Below, piece by piece: positions 33,436 to 43,186 of a stretch of 64,000 bases of DNA. Below the pieces are notes generated by a model. It ran no database searches, was not told the origin of the DNA, and worked only from the letters and a program-made list of their open reading frames with translations. The stretch is from the NCBI GenBank assembly GCA_028689775.1, contig JAQVCM010000016.1, positions 1 through 64,000 of the forward strand, read 5' to 3'. Origin of the DNA: Crocinitomicaceae bacterium (GTDB lineage: Bacteria; Bacteroidota; Bacteroidia; Flavobacteriales_D; Crocinitomicaceae). How positions within the stretch are numbered: position 1 is the first letter of the stretch; the number at the start of each line of letters is the position of its first letter. Both the position numbers and the translations under genes were made by a program.

Positions 33436-34398
33436 ATGAAAAGAACAATCCTATTTAGTCTTATTTTAAATTTAGCTGTTTTCAGTGCTTCTGGACAAAA
33501 TTTAGAATTACCCAAAACCAATTGGCAAGCTTACGGCTTTCAAAAACAAGTTGAGCAAGTCGGAATTGGCTACTACAAGAGTGATAGTACAGGTTATCAG
33601 CCGAATATGTTAGAGGTTTATTCGTTTAACAAAGAAGGGCACATCGTCCAATATTATTATCGCATTTTTGGAAAATATGAAAGCGAAACCGCTAAAAATT
33701 ACGTTTACAAAAATGACAAATTAGATAGCATCAACATCCTTGCATCAGCAACTAATTTCAACACAAAACAAAAATTGCATTACAGTAAAACTGGGATTTT
33801 AGATAGCATCACAGCTTCAGGCGTTTACAGCAACTTTACGGATCACTACAGTTATGAGACAAGCGGCAAAGTCAGCAAGATCGAGCGAAAACATAAAGGT
33901 GGAAATACTACAAAAGCAATTTATAATCATAAAAAGAACTATGTATTCGAAAAAGAAATTGATTTAAAAGGCGGGGAAACAGCGAATTACTACATTTACG
34001 ATGGAACGAATTTATTTGCCTCCATTGCATTTGAAGAAGGTCCGACGGTTACATTTTACGATTCTTACTTTCGGAATGAATTTGAAACAAAGGTTTCAGA
34101 AAATCCACTCGAATTTGCGCTAAGATATAGAGATCTAAAAGACAAAAACAAAGAAGCGTATCAAAAGCAGTTGGATGAATTACAAAAGAAATCCACTTCT
34201 AAAATGATTCAAGAAATACCTGCTGAATCGACCAATGAAGAAGGAGATTGGACGAAAAGATTGCAAATTGATCAAAGATTCGGCGCTCCAAATAGACAAT
34301 TGGTATTTAAAGTGTTGGTGTATTTAGATGGCTCTAAAAGCGGAAGTACAGATTATGATTTGTTTTTTGAGAATAAAGTATCTTCGATTAAAAGATAA
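33436..34398 (+). CDS. Secreted paralogue A of a YD-like beta-repeat family
   Basis: 320 residues. Signal peptide (TILFSLILNLAVFSASGQ), then YGFQKQVEQVGIGYY followed by beta repeats with the pattern EVYSFNKEGHIVQYY, YVYKNDKLDSI, LHYSKTGILDSI. It is clearly related to the next gene, which begins YGFEKPVKQVAEFYY at the same place. A helical segment lies near 215-260, and the end is DLFFENKVSSIKR. Probably envelope-located. Function unknown. The two copies are separated by 32 bp. Confidence 0.75.
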   Translation: MKRTILFSLILNLAVFSASGQNLELPKTNWQAYGFQKQVEQVGIGYYKSDSTGYQPNMLEVYSFNKEGHIVQYYYRIFGKYESETAKNYVYKNDKLDSINILASATNFNTKQKLHYSKTGILDSITASGVYSNFTDHYSYETSGKVSKIERKHKGGNTTKAIYNHKKNYVFEKEIDLKGGETANYYIYDGTNLFASIAFEEGPTVTFYDSYFRNEFETKVSENPLEFALRYRDLKDKNKEAYQKQLDELQKKSTSKMIQEIPAESTNEEGDWTKRLQIDQRFGAPNRQLVFKVLVYLDGSKSGSTDYDLFFENKVSSIKR

Positions 34399-34430
34399 GC
34401 GCTTGCGTTAGAAACAAAATATTCCTCTCG

Positions 34431-35447
34431 ATGAAATTAACTTGTAAGAACCTGTTAAGCAGTGCACTCATTCTATTTGTCTCGAGTAGCATCGCTCAGT
34501 CAGTTCCAAAAATCACGTATCAAGATTACGGATTCGAGAAACCTGTCAAGCAAGTGGCGGAATTTTATTACAGTTTTGATAACGACAGCATCGAAAAGGT
34601 CGAAAAATTAACGTACCGATTTAATAAACATGGAAAAATTGAAAGTATCGCAAACAAAAGTTTTCTAGATGATTCTTGGTCGAAAGCAACGATGAGATAC
34701 AGAAAAAAGGTTTTACACAAAGAGTTTTGGGAAAATAGCAATCCGTATCTCAGTCGAACGTGTACCTATCTCTATAATAAACAAGGTCAGATTATTGAAC
34801 AGAAAATTCGGTTTAAGGATGGAGAAAAAAGTAGTATTCGATTTACCTATCAGAAAAATTTAATTGCAAAAATCGAAGCCGAAATTGATGGTTTTGAATC
34901 TGTTACTTCTTATTTTTATTCCACGAATGGAAAACAATACAAAGAAATACAAAGTCAGAAAAAACCAAATGAAACTGAAATTAAAAGCCAGACATTTTAT
35001 CTTGAAAATCAAGAAATTTTATCATTCGTAGAACCAAAAAGTTATTTTTTAGCGAGCGCTTATCTGGACGGAGTTGCTGAGATTCATTTCAAACTCGTTG
35101 ATGATACTTTGGAACAGAATAAATTAATGAAGAACATCATCAGGTTCGACCGTGAAGCAGCTTTGGATCGTTTGCCTTTTGATCTACAGACTTATTCAGA
35201 GCAAACCCTAGAAACATACCGAAAAAACAAGGATAAACTTCTTCCCGTTCAAATCAAATTATTTATTCGAGACATTGAAAATCATAAACTTGCAGAAGCA
35301 GAAATCGACATTCAAACGAAAGCCATCTCTGGAATTGGTTTTTTCAAAATCGAATTTGCAGACGGAACGATACACGGCGACACGAACTTTGACAAAAAAG
35401 CGATCACTTACTTTGAAGAATTGCGAAATAAAATAAACATCCCTTAA
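34431..35447 (+). CDS. Secreted paralogue B of a YD-like beta-repeat family
   Basis: 338 residues. Signal peptide (LLSSALILFVSSSIAQ), then the shared YGFEKPVKQV block, followed by LTYRFNKHGKIESI, CTYLYNKQGQIIEQ and IRFTYQKNLIAKIE repeats. The middle and C-terminal parts diverge from paralogue A, which indicates an old duplication. The end is acidic/basic with no anchor. Same operon as paralogue A by spacing. Confidence 0.75.
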   Translation: MKLTCKNLLSSALILFVSSSIAQSVPKITYQDYGFEKPVKQVAEFYYSFDNDSIEKVEKLTYRFNKHGKIESIANKSFLDDSWSKATMRYRKKVLHKEFWENSNPYLSRTCTYLYNKQGQIIEQKIRFKDGEKSSIRFTYQKNLIAKIEAEIDGFESVTSYFYSTNGKQYKEIQSQKKPNETEIKSQTFYLENQEILSFVEPKSYFLASAYLDGVAEIHFKLVDDTLEQNKLMKNIIRFDREAALDRLPFDLQTYSEQTLETYRKNKDKLLPVQIKLFIRDIENHKLAEAEIDIQTKAISGIGFFKIEFADGTIHGDTNFDKKAITYFEELRNKINIP

Positions 35448-35570
35448 TGAGGTGGATGAAAGAAATATCAAAAAGTTTGCAAACATAACTTCGCAATCGT
35501 TCGATCACAACAAACACGGAATTGTTTTTTTAATTAAATTCGTAACAACCTGAGCGCTTTGGGTTATACC

Positions 35571-37775
35571 ATGAATAACACGACTATGAAAAATCTAACG
35601 CTACTCTTTTGCTGCTTGCTTTCGATAGCAAGCATTTCACAAACTACCTTGACTTTTAAGTTGAGCGATACGCAAGGAAAACCAATGTCAAATGTTGAAG
35701 TCAAGGTTTCAAGTAATCAGTTGGTTTTAAAACAAGCGACGAATAATAGTGGACAAACTATTTTTACACTTACCGATCCGGGTTCTTACTCCATCAGTTA
35801 TTTGGACTTAAAAGATGTCAGTAGTTTTGAGGTGAAAGCAGGATATAAATCAAATTATACCAGAAGTTTCACGTATGATCCAGAAGGCATTTTTGCTGTA
35901 AAACCAAATTTCAATCGGGAAAAAATCCAATTCAGTAACGCGAGTGCGACCGCTTTGATGAATAAACCCAACACGGCGAAAGTATCCGTAATTGTGCAAG
36001 AGAAAAATGGCACGAAAGTTAAAAACCAATTGGTCGAATTGGTTTCAGAAAAAGATAAGACCAAATATAAAGCAACGACCAACGCAGCTGGAATAGCTGT
36101 TTTTCACGTTCCAAATAATCAAGAATATGAAATAGACATCGATGGAATTGAAGGTTTTCAGAAATTTAATTTAGGAAACTATCCAAATTTGATTTTTTCA
36201 GAAGTAGTCTATTTTGAAAAAACAAAAATTCGTGAGCTTAAGCATGGCGATACCATTGTGCAACAAAACATCACGCAAACAGACGGAACTTCCACGCATC
36301 ATCTGTTCACATTTGTGCTGAAAAACTATGCTGATCAGCCAAGTGTTGGTGAAAAAGTCTATTTGAAATCCGTCAACGACAACACCGTTTATCAAGGTGC
36401 AACAGACGCTTCTGGAAAATGTGTTTTTCTGCTTCAAAAAGGTTCGAATTATTTGGTGAATCTAAGCTATGAAAATGGAGTTTGCCTTGTTGATGCGACC
36501 AAAACACAAGGTTTCTCTTCTTCCATGGAAAGTCGCAGGTATCGTGGTTCTGCATCCATTGAAAAGATGCTTACTGACAGAAATTTAAACAAAGATGGAT
36601 TTGTAGTCAACCACGAACAAACGCCCATCAAGAAATCTACGCCAGAAGCCGGTTATTTGAAAACAAATAGCAAAGGCTATGATGTCAATTTTGGCAATTC
36701 TGGTCCGATCGGAACACCGACTCTTGCCGACAATAAAATCTTTACACAACAAGGATTTCATTCACCTAACTTTTATTGCTTAGACGCGCTTTCGGGTAAA
36801 AACATTTGGGGTGTCGAATTGGGTGAATCTGGAATTTCTCCCATCGTTTACCACGACGGCGTTTTACTGATCAACACGTATTCGTGCACGCTTTATGCCA
36901 TCGATGCCAAAGATGGAACGATGTTGTGGAGCAAATGGCTTGCGGGAACGATTTATTCCACACCTTCTGCTGATGGAACGAGCGTGTATGTGGTTTACAA
37001 CAATGGTTATGACAATCCTAAAAACCCTTCAGAAAACTTTGCCCTGGCATCTTTTGATTTACGAACTGGCAAGGAAAACTGGATGGCTTGGGTTGATAAA
37101 GAAGTCATTGCTTGTCCGGTGGTTGAAGGAAACGAAGTGCATGTAGCTTCACAAAGAGGTGTATATTATGTATTTGATAAAGTAAGTGGTAAGAATATCC
37201 ACACTTCAAAAACGTGGAAAGCGCTTACATCTCCAACCCTCACAAGCGATTTCATCTACATCACGGCAAACATAGATGGCAAAGAACAACTGATGGTTTT
37301 GGATCGAAAAACCTTAAAAACAGTCAAGAAATATCCTCAAATTTTTCTAATCGATCCCATTTCAGCGAAATCAAGTTGTTATGATCAAATGAATTACAAC
37401 GGAGCGCACCCGATTATTTACAAAAATGAACTGATCATCCTGCTCGACAAAACACGTTTGATGGTTTTCGACGCGCAATCAGAACGGATGTTGTGGGAGA
37501 AAAAGGTGGAAGCACATTCCAATCAAACACCTCTTGTTGTCAATGGAAAAGTACTGGTTGCAGCAAAAGATGGCGGAATATGGACCTTTGATTTGAAAAG
37601 CGGCACACCTGTTTTAAACGAAAAAGTTGAATCTGAAATTGACGGTCAACCAATTGGCTATAAAGATTTCATGTTTATCGCTTCAGCTGGTATTTTAAAA
37701 ATGATTCAATCCAATCAACGAATTCCGTGGACACAGTGGAATAAAGATGCTGGGCATAATACGGTTTGGAAGTAA
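35571..37775 (+). CDS. Secreted multidomain protein: three Ig-like/Cna-B-type domains plus PQQ beta-propeller
   Basis: 734 residues from the ATG at 35571, with another ATG at 35586 directly before the signal peptide (MKNLTLLFCCLLSIASISQ) also possible. Three carboxypeptidase-regulatory/Cna-B-like domains follow, each ending in a G..F.L/V...Y.I pattern (about 20-85, 125-195, 230-300). From about 365 to 734 there are six to seven propeller blades of the PQQ type: YCLDALSGKNIWGVEL, YAIDAKDGTMLWSK, FDLRTGKENWMAW, FDAQSERMLWEKK. It resembles BamB-type scaffolds but with adhesin-like modules. No C-terminal sorting signal is obvious. Confidence 0.8.
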   Translation: MNNTTMKNLTLLFCCLLSIASISQTTLTFKLSDTQGKPMSNVEVKVSSNQLVLKQATNNSGQTIFTLTDPGSYSISYLDLKDVSSFEVKAGYKSNYTRSFTYDPEGIFAVKPNFNREKIQFSNASATALMNKPNTAKVSVIVQEKNGTKVKNQLVELVSEKDKTKYKATTNAAGIAVFHVPNNQEYEIDIDGIEGFQKFNLGNYPNLIFSEVVYFEKTKIRELKHGDTIVQQNITQTDGTSTHHLFTFVLKNYADQPSVGEKVYLKSVNDNTVYQGATDASGKCVFLLQKGSNYLVNLSYENGVCLVDATKTQGFSSSMESRRYRGSASIEKMLTDRNLNKDGFVVNHEQTPIKKSTPEAGYLKTNSKGYDVNFGNSGPIGTPTLADNKIFTQQGFHSPNFYCLDALSGKNIWGVELGESGISPIVYHDGVLLINTYSCTLYAIDAKDGTMLWSKWLAGTIYSTPSADGTSVYVVYNNGYDNPKNPSENFALASFDLRTGKENWMAWVDKEVIACPVVEGNEVHVASQRGVYYVFDKVSGKNIHTSKTWKALTSPTLTSDFIYITANIDGKEQLMVLDRKTLKTVKKYPQIFLIDPISAKSSCYDQMNYNGAHPIIYKNELIILLDKTRLMVFDAQSERMLWEKKVEAHSNQTPLVVNGKVLVAAKDGGIWTFDLKSGTPVLNEKVESEIDGQPIGYKDFMFIASAGILKMIQSNQRIPWTQWNKDAGHNTVWK

Positions 37776-37872
37776 AACCTCCCTAACAATCCATTTCTTA
37801 TCATACATCAATGTGCAACTGTTTTCTTCTCCGTTACTTTGCTCTATAAAATAAACTTAAAAACACATTAAA

Positions 37873-38382
37873 ATGGATTGGAAAATAGACAACGCACACT
37901 CAGAAATTGCCTTCAAAGTAAAACACATGATGATTTCAACCGTAACAGGTCATTTTGAAAACTTCGATGCGATTATTACTACAAATGATGAAACCTTCAA
38001 CAATGCAACGGTTGCATTCAACGCTAAAACTGATTCAATCAATACGAAAAACAAAGACAGAGATGAGCATTTGAAATCAGAAGATTTTTTCAATTCAGCA
38101 GCATTTCCAGAAATGAAATTTGTTTCTAAATCTTTTGACGGTCAACTTTTAGTAGGAGATTTAACGTTAAGAGGTGTTACCAAAGAAGTTGAATTAAATG
38201 CAGATTTAAATGGTGTTGCAGTTGATCCTTATGGACAAACCAAAGCAGGTTTTGAAATCACAGGTGAAATCAGCAGAAAAGAATTTGACTTAACATGGAG
38301 TCCGGTTACCGAAGCAGGAAGTATTGTGGTTTCTGACAAAGTGAAATTGGTCATTGATGCACAATTCATCAAACAAGCTTAG
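37873..38382 (+). CDS. YceI-family lipid-binding protein (cytoplasmic form)
   Basis: 169 residues, the length of YceI without the signal peptide. WKIDNAHSEIAFKVKHMMISTVTG opens the family fold, with DEHLKSEDFF and GDLTLRGVTKEV as further hallmarks. YceI proteins form an extended lipocalin-like barrel that binds polyprenyl chains. The lack of an export signal suggests a cytosolic role. A solitary MITE end lies between its stop and its terminator. Confidence 0.9.
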   Translation: MDWKIDNAHSEIAFKVKHMMISTVTGHFENFDAIITTNDETFNNATVAFNAKTDSINTKNKDRDEHLKSEDFFNSAAFPEMKFVSKSFDGQLLVGDLTLRGVTKEVELNADLNGVAVDPYGQTKAGFEITGEISRKEFDLTWSPVTEAGSIVVSDKVKLVIDAQFIKQA

Positions 38383-38440
38383 AAATAGGTTTATCTATAA
38401 AAATGCTGTTTGTACTGTAGCGAAGAGATGAACTACACGC

Positions 38441-38484
38441 ATTCATTGAAATATAAATCACAATTTTACAATCGAACTCAGGTT
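38441..38484. mobile_element. Solitary end of the MITE-like element
   Basis: 44 bases matching the reverse complement of 29771-29814 with one mismatch, including the terminal AATCGAACTCAGGTT (38470-38484). The left part of the element and its second terminal repeat are missing. It lies between the yceI stop and the terminator. Confidence 0.8.
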
Positions 38485-38492
38485 ATAAAATC

Positions 38493-38527
38493 AAAGCGGT
38501 TTGGGCTATACTCAAATCGCTTTTTTT
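38493..38527 (+). terminator. Rho-independent terminator after yceI
   Basis: AAAGCG and TTTG (38493-38503) pair with CAAA and CGCTTT (38513-38523), followed by a T tract. It lies beyond the MITE end. Confidence 0.7.
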
Positions 38528-38541
38528 GTGGCTAAAACTTT

Positions 38542-40206
38542 CTAAAACTGAAAGTAAACAAACGGCTTTGAAACATCTGCCACCAGCTGATACGCCAAAA
38601 ATACAACCAACGCAACCAATACCGCTTGCACGGCAACATGCATTTTAGCAAAAACAACAGTCGTTCCTAGTTTTACCCGTTCTGGCAACCAATGCGCAAC
38701 CATTCCAATCACAATGATGAGCAAGACGCTGGAGAAAGAATAACACATTTTTTCAAAAGCTTGCCATGAAAACTGAAATTTAGTTCCAATGTGATTCAAC
38801 ATTTCCAAAGGCTTTTCATCGCCAACCAATCGGAACCAGATTCTGGTAAAAGTGATGAAATTGAACGTGATGAATATCTTCCAAAAATGTGAAATTCGAG
38901 TCGTTGAATTTTCATACGGACTTACTTTTCGCCAGTATTTATAAAACACCAACGCAATCCCATTCATCGCTCCCCAAATAACGAAGTTTTGATCAGGATT
39001 GTGCCATAAACCTCCGACAATCATCGTAATCAGTAAATTTAAATCGCGGTGAACGAACTTTTTAAAATTGGGGATAATGGATAAACCGATGACATACAAA
39101 GCCATTAATCCAACGTAGACAAAAATCAACTCGTACCATTGGGTAATGAAAATCAAGAAAATGAAGATGACTAAAATCCCGATATACGATCCAATTCCTC
39201 CCGTTTTATTTCCACCAAGTGGAATGTACAAATAGTTTTTCAACCAAGATCCTAAGGAAATATGCCAACGTCTCCAGAAATCAGCAACGCTCACCGATTT
39301 GTATGGCGAATTGAAGTTACGCATCAACTTAAAGCCCATCAAGCGCGCCAAACCGGTTGCAATATCTGTGTAACCAGAAAAATCTGCGTAAATCTGCAAG
39401 GAATATCCCCACATCGCAACGATGCTCACAAAGCCAGGATATGCCTCTGGAGAATCTACAACTTTATCGATGAAATGCACCGCTACGTAATCGGCCAAAA
39501 CGAGTTTCTTGACCAAACCTTTTACAATCTGTGCAATCGCCCAACTGAAATCGGTTTTGTTTAATTCATACGGATTGTCAATTTGCGGAATGAAATCTTT
39601 AGCTCGTGCAATTGGCCCTAAAATGATGTGCGGAAAGAAAGAAACGAAGAAGGAATAATGGAAGAAACTCTTGACTGGTTGCACTTCTTTTCGGTAAACA
39701 TCAACGATGTAACTAATGCTGGTAAAGGTGAAAAATGAAACTCCGGCAGGAACAATTATTTTCTCTACAATGCTTGTTCCTTCCGCCATAAAGCCGTGTT
39801 TCCAGTACGACAACATGTTGAAAACCTCGTACTTCGTCTGGAACATTTCATTGAAAGATTCCGTGAAGAAATAGGCGTATTTGAAATAGATTAAAATCAA
39901 TAAATTGACTAAAACTCCCAGTGTCAAGGTGGTTTTTCGCCAAGACTGAAGTTTGGTGTGGGCAATTTGTCGACCGATAAAATAATTGAAAATCAAGGAG
40001 AATCCAAGAATCAAAACGGATAAACCGGACGTTTTAAAGTAGAAGAAAAGACTGATTGCCGTTAAGAAAATACTTCTCACCAACTTATTTTTATGCAGGA
40101 ATGAAAATAAAATCATCACCACCAAAAAGAATAGCCAAAAATCGAGCTGCGTGAAAATTAAGGGAACCCCAGACTCAAATGAAAAAATTCGATATATCCT
40201 TTCCAT
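38542..40206 (-). CDS. MBOAT-family O-acyltransferase
   Basis: 554 residues, about ten to eleven transmembrane helices, AlgI/DltB type. Hallmarks: DFSGYTDIATGLARLMGF, SVADFWRRWHISLGSWLKNYLYIPLGGNK, and the catalytic His in GGLWHNPDQNFVIWGAMNG. It moves acyl groups, probably acetyl, across the membrane to an extracytoplasmic polysaccharide. It is the last gene of a three-gene unit with two SGNH hydrolase-like proteins that likely finish the transfer. The ATG follows the preceding gene by 3 bp. Confidence 0.92.
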   Translation of the reverse strand: MERIYRIFSFESGVPLIFTQLDFWLFFLVVMILFSFLHKNKLVRSIFLTAISLFFYFKTSGLSVLILGFSLIFNYFIGRQIAHTKLQSWRKTTLTLGVLVNLLILIYFKYAYFFTESFNEMFQTKYEVFNMLSYWKHGFMAEGTSIVEKIIVPAGVSFFTFTSISYIVDVYRKEVQPVKSFFHYSFFVSFFPHIILGPIARAKDFIPQIDNPYELNKTDFSWAIAQIVKGLVKKLVLADYVAVHFIDKVVDSPEAYPGFVSIVAMWGYSLQIYADFSGYTDIATGLARLMGFKLMRNFNSPYKSVSVADFWRRWHISLGSWLKNYLYIPLGGNKTGGIGSYIGILVIFIFLIFITQWYELIFVYVGLMALYVIGLSIIPNFKKFVHRDLNLLITMIVGGLWHNPDQNFVIWGAMNGIALVFYKYWRKVSPYENSTTRISHFWKIFITFNFITFTRIWFRLVGDEKPLEMLNHIGTKFQFSWQAFEKMCYSFSSVLLIIVIGMVAHWLPERVKLGTTVVFAKMHVAVQAVLVALVVFLAYQLVADVSKPFVYFQF

Positions 40207-40209
40207 GTC

Positions 40210-41553
40210 TTACTGCTTATGCGTTTGTTGCTGCCTTAATTCCATCTGTTCCAACCATTTTATAAATGATTCATACACCATGTCGCCCATCAAGCGGTAT
40301 CCATCAGCCGTAAAATGAATGTAATCTCCACGCATCAATCCGGCGCGATTCCACGTTTTAGAAGAACCCAATTCGCCCATAATTCCATATAAATCCCAGA
40401 CAGCAGCTTCGTATTTTGCAGCCAATTGAATGATCATTTCTCGTTCACGCGCCACGTTTCGATTCAAATATTTCTTCTGAAAATAAGCATCGTTGGTCAC
40501 CGTCAGCAACAACGCACAGTTGGGATTTGCCCTCAAAACCATTTGAATGACCGAATCTAAATTGGCACGATACACTTCTGGACGGAAATTCGCGTAGGTT
40601 GTATTGGCATCATTCGTTCCGACAGCAAAAGCGAAAAAATCGGGCGGAAACTCTTTCAATTGTTCTTCAAAATCTTTGTTTCCTAAATAGGTGTACAATC
40701 CTGCTCCGTTGACTCCGATGGTGTTGTAAGAAATTCCTGGTCGTTTGTTCGACAATTGAAAACCTAAAATTCGCATCGTAAAATCTTGTATGGAATCTCG
40801 CGAAAAATAAGCGTCAAAAGCTTGTAATTCATCCGTAAAATAAACATCGGTATATCCCAGATCGTTGTTGGTTTGTTTTCTCAAAACCAAAATCTCATCG
40901 GCACCAAAATTCAAGGAATACGGAAAATCTCCTTTGTTGTGATAAATACGAAGTCTGTCAAAACCAGGTTTTACTTTCGTTTTCGCATAATTAAATTGAA
41001 TTTGAACCAAAGAATCAGCACATTCAATGACGGAACCTAATAAGCCATAATCCAAAGAATCTGGTCGATCTACCGGACTTCTATATCCTTTCCATTTGTT
41101 GGGAGACGTAAATTTGTAATTCCAAGGATTGTTGGTTCCAGCTAAATCAAACGGAAAAATCAAACCTCGTTCTCCAGGCAATCCCGTCCAATTGGTTTGC
41201 AAATTGGTTCGCATTTCGTGCGTATAAATATCTGCTTGCAAATGCGATCCTCCGATGTGATAAAAATTTAATTTTCGATCCTTCTTTTGAACCATTTGTT
41301 GAATGTCGTAAAACAACTTTTCAAAATTGGCACTGTTCTCTGTATAAAACTTATAATGATTGCGCTCAAAATGTATGAACGGATATTTTCTGGTCAACGA
41401 AGAGTCGACCACGCCAAAGAAAACCCTGTTTTTATAACTGTTTAGCGAATCACTCTTCCTCACGATGGTGTCTTCCTGACTATGCGAAACGCAAGAAATG
41501 AGAGAAATACAAAGAGTTAAAAGAGCTATCATTTTCATAATTAATTTTTTCAT
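40210..41553 (-). CDS. SGNH-hydrolase-like lipoprotein (acyl-transfer partner)
   Basis: 447 residues from the ATG at 41553, chosen because it gives a 4-bp ATGA overlap with the upstream gene and a proper lipobox LISC. The SGNH Ser block is IGGSHLQAD near residue 100 (GGSH instead of GDSH), and block V is GDYIHFTADGY with Asp/His. AFAVGTNDANTTY may correspond to the Asn/Gly block. It sits outside the inner membrane. Along with MBOAT it probably acylates or deacylates a glycan. Confidence 0.85.
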   Translation of the reverse strand: MKKLIMKMIALLTLCISLISCVSHSQEDTIVRKSDSLNSYKNRVFFGVVDSSLTRKYPFIHFERNHYKFYTENSANFEKLFYDIQQMVQKKDRKLNFYHIGGSHLQADIYTHEMRTNLQTNWTGLPGERGLIFPFDLAGTNNPWNYKFTSPNKWKGYRSPVDRPDSLDYGLLGSVIECADSLVQIQFNYAKTKVKPGFDRLRIYHNKGDFPYSLNFGADEILVLRKQTNNDLGYTDVYFTDELQAFDAYFSRDSIQDFTMRILGFQLSNKRPGISYNTIGVNGAGLYTYLGNKDFEEQLKEFPPDFFAFAVGTNDANTTYANFRPEVYRANLDSVIQMVLRANPNCALLLTVTNDAYFQKKYLNRNVAREREMIIQLAAKYEAAVWDLYGIMGELGSSKTWNRAGLMRGDYIHFTADGYRLMGDMVYESFIKWLEQMELRQQQTHKQ

Positions 41554-43019
41554 TGCGTTTTCCATTTAGCGTATTCTGAAGAAAAAGCATCGTAAAAAAG
41601 CTGTGAGGCAATACTCGCGCCTCTGTTGCTAAAGTGAATGTAATCATTTCCAGCAAGTCCTTTGGCAACCCAAGCTGGCATCGAATTTTCTCCACCCATG
41701 GCGGAATACAAATCGTAATATCCTGCTTCCACTTCCATGGCAGCTTTGCGCATCTGATCCACGCAATACGGCAGCAAAGGATACGTCAAATACATTCCGT
41801 CCTCAAAGCGCGACATATCACTTGGTCCAATCACCACAATGGCTGCGCTTGGTTTCAAACGGCGAATGGTTTGCAATTGACCTTTGAAATATCGGGTAAA
41901 ATTGCGAACACTGCTGCTGTCTTTGAAGTGTGGAACAGAATTTCCACCAAATTGCATGATAATCAATTCTACATTCAATTCGTTGTACATTTTTGATGCA
42001 AGACTTTGGTCGATGTTTCCAAAAAACGTACCACTTGAACCGCGCATCGCAATGTTATCAACCTGAACACCTAAATCACCTTCCAAAGAAAAACCTAGTA
42101 TGTTTGGACTGATGGCACTTGCAAATTCAAATCTCAATTTTCCAGCATTTTGAGGAAAATCTAATTGATAAACATGGTGTTTTCCATCCGCAATCAAACT
42201 GTCTTCTCGAATTAAATTTCCTTGGTGATACACTTTCATTTTACAGGTTTTCGTCGCACCCGCATAATGCATGTTCACGTTGTTGTAATTCCGTGTTCGA
42301 CTATAAGCCGATTTGGATGGTTCAATTTCAATCCAAGCTTCCTTCACCGCAGTGATTTTTGATCGCTCTGCGGAATCTAAATATTCAGGTGTAAACCGTC
42401 CAACGGAATTCATTATCCCGTATTGTTTCGATTTTATTTTTTCACCACCAAAACAGGTGTAACGTGTAAAATTACTGGAAACCTTCTGAATGAAGGAAAT
42501 GGTGTTGTACACATTTACAGCCGGAATCATTCCTGCTCCGTTTCCGCCAAATTGTTCTTGAACTCGTTGACGAATATAGGCCGTCATTCGATCTCCTTCT
42601 ATCTGAGAGTCACCATAATGCAAAATGCGTAATTTTTTCCTCCCAATCGCTGCACCTTCTAATTTGGTTAAAAAAGAATGAAAACGATTCAAGCCAGCTT
42701 CAGAAAAAGCGATGTGAGTAGCGCTTTCCAAATTCAATTTTCCGCCAGTTGGCATTCCCATGACTTTCTTTTCAAGGGTATCCACAAAAAGCGGCTCCGC
42801 TTCTTTTTCTACCAAAACAGTATCTACATCTGCAATGAAAGTGGTGATGTCTTTGTTGACTTTTTTAGCAGGATTGGAAAACTTTTCGAAGGTCAAAAAT
42901 CGAATTTTATAATCGCCGATTGCCCAACCTTCCTTGGGTACAAACCATACGATAGGCGCAAGAATCAATAGCACGGCTACCAAAAAAAGAATGACATGAT
43001 ATGGTTTGTATGTTTTCAT
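41550..43019 (-). CDS. Membrane-anchored SGNH-hydrolase-like protein
   Basis: 489 residues. One N-terminal transmembrane helix (VILFLVAVLLILAPIVWFV) places the domain in the periplasm. Block I is ILHYGDSQIEGDRM with the Ser nucleophile, a Gly-rich GGNGAGMIPA follows, IMQFGGNSVPH is an Asn block, and GNDYIHFSNRGA gives the Asp/His. It resembles the AlgJ/AlgX or PatB-type partner of MBOAT proteins. The first gene of the unit, it overlaps the lipoprotein gene by 4 bp. Confidence 0.87.
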   Translation of the reverse strand: MKTYKPYHVILFLVAVLLILAPIVWFVPKEGWAIGDYKIRFLTFEKFSNPAKKVNKDITTFIADVDTVLVEKEAEPLFVDTLEKKVMGMPTGGKLNLESATHIAFSEAGLNRFHSFLTKLEGAAIGRKKLRILHYGDSQIEGDRMTAYIRQRVQEQFGGNGAGMIPAVNVYNTISFIQKVSSNFTRYTCFGGEKIKSKQYGIMNSVGRFTPEYLDSAERSKITAVKEAWIEIEPSKSAYSRTRNYNNVNMHYAGATKTCKMKVYHQGNLIREDSLIADGKHHVYQLDFPQNAGKLRFEFASAISPNILGFSLEGDLGVQVDNIAMRGSSGTFFGNIDQSLASKMYNELNVELIIMQFGGNSVPHFKDSSSVRNFTRYFKGQLQTIRRLKPSAAIVVIGPSDMSRFEDGMYLTYPLLPYCVDQMRKAAMEVEAGYYDLYSAMGGENSMPAWVAKGLAGNDYIHFSNRGASIASQLFYDAFSSEYAKWKTQ

Positions 43020-43186
43020 TTTATTTATCGAAGCACAAAAATACTTTAAGTAAAGGTGAAATTGGCATTTGAGTTCTTAATTTTTTGAAATTGAAGCAAA
43101 AGAGCATTTAAAAACAGAATTTTAATCCTTTCACTGAAAAAAAAATAGAAAAAACTTCACTGAATTTCTTTAATTAAGTCTAGGGT

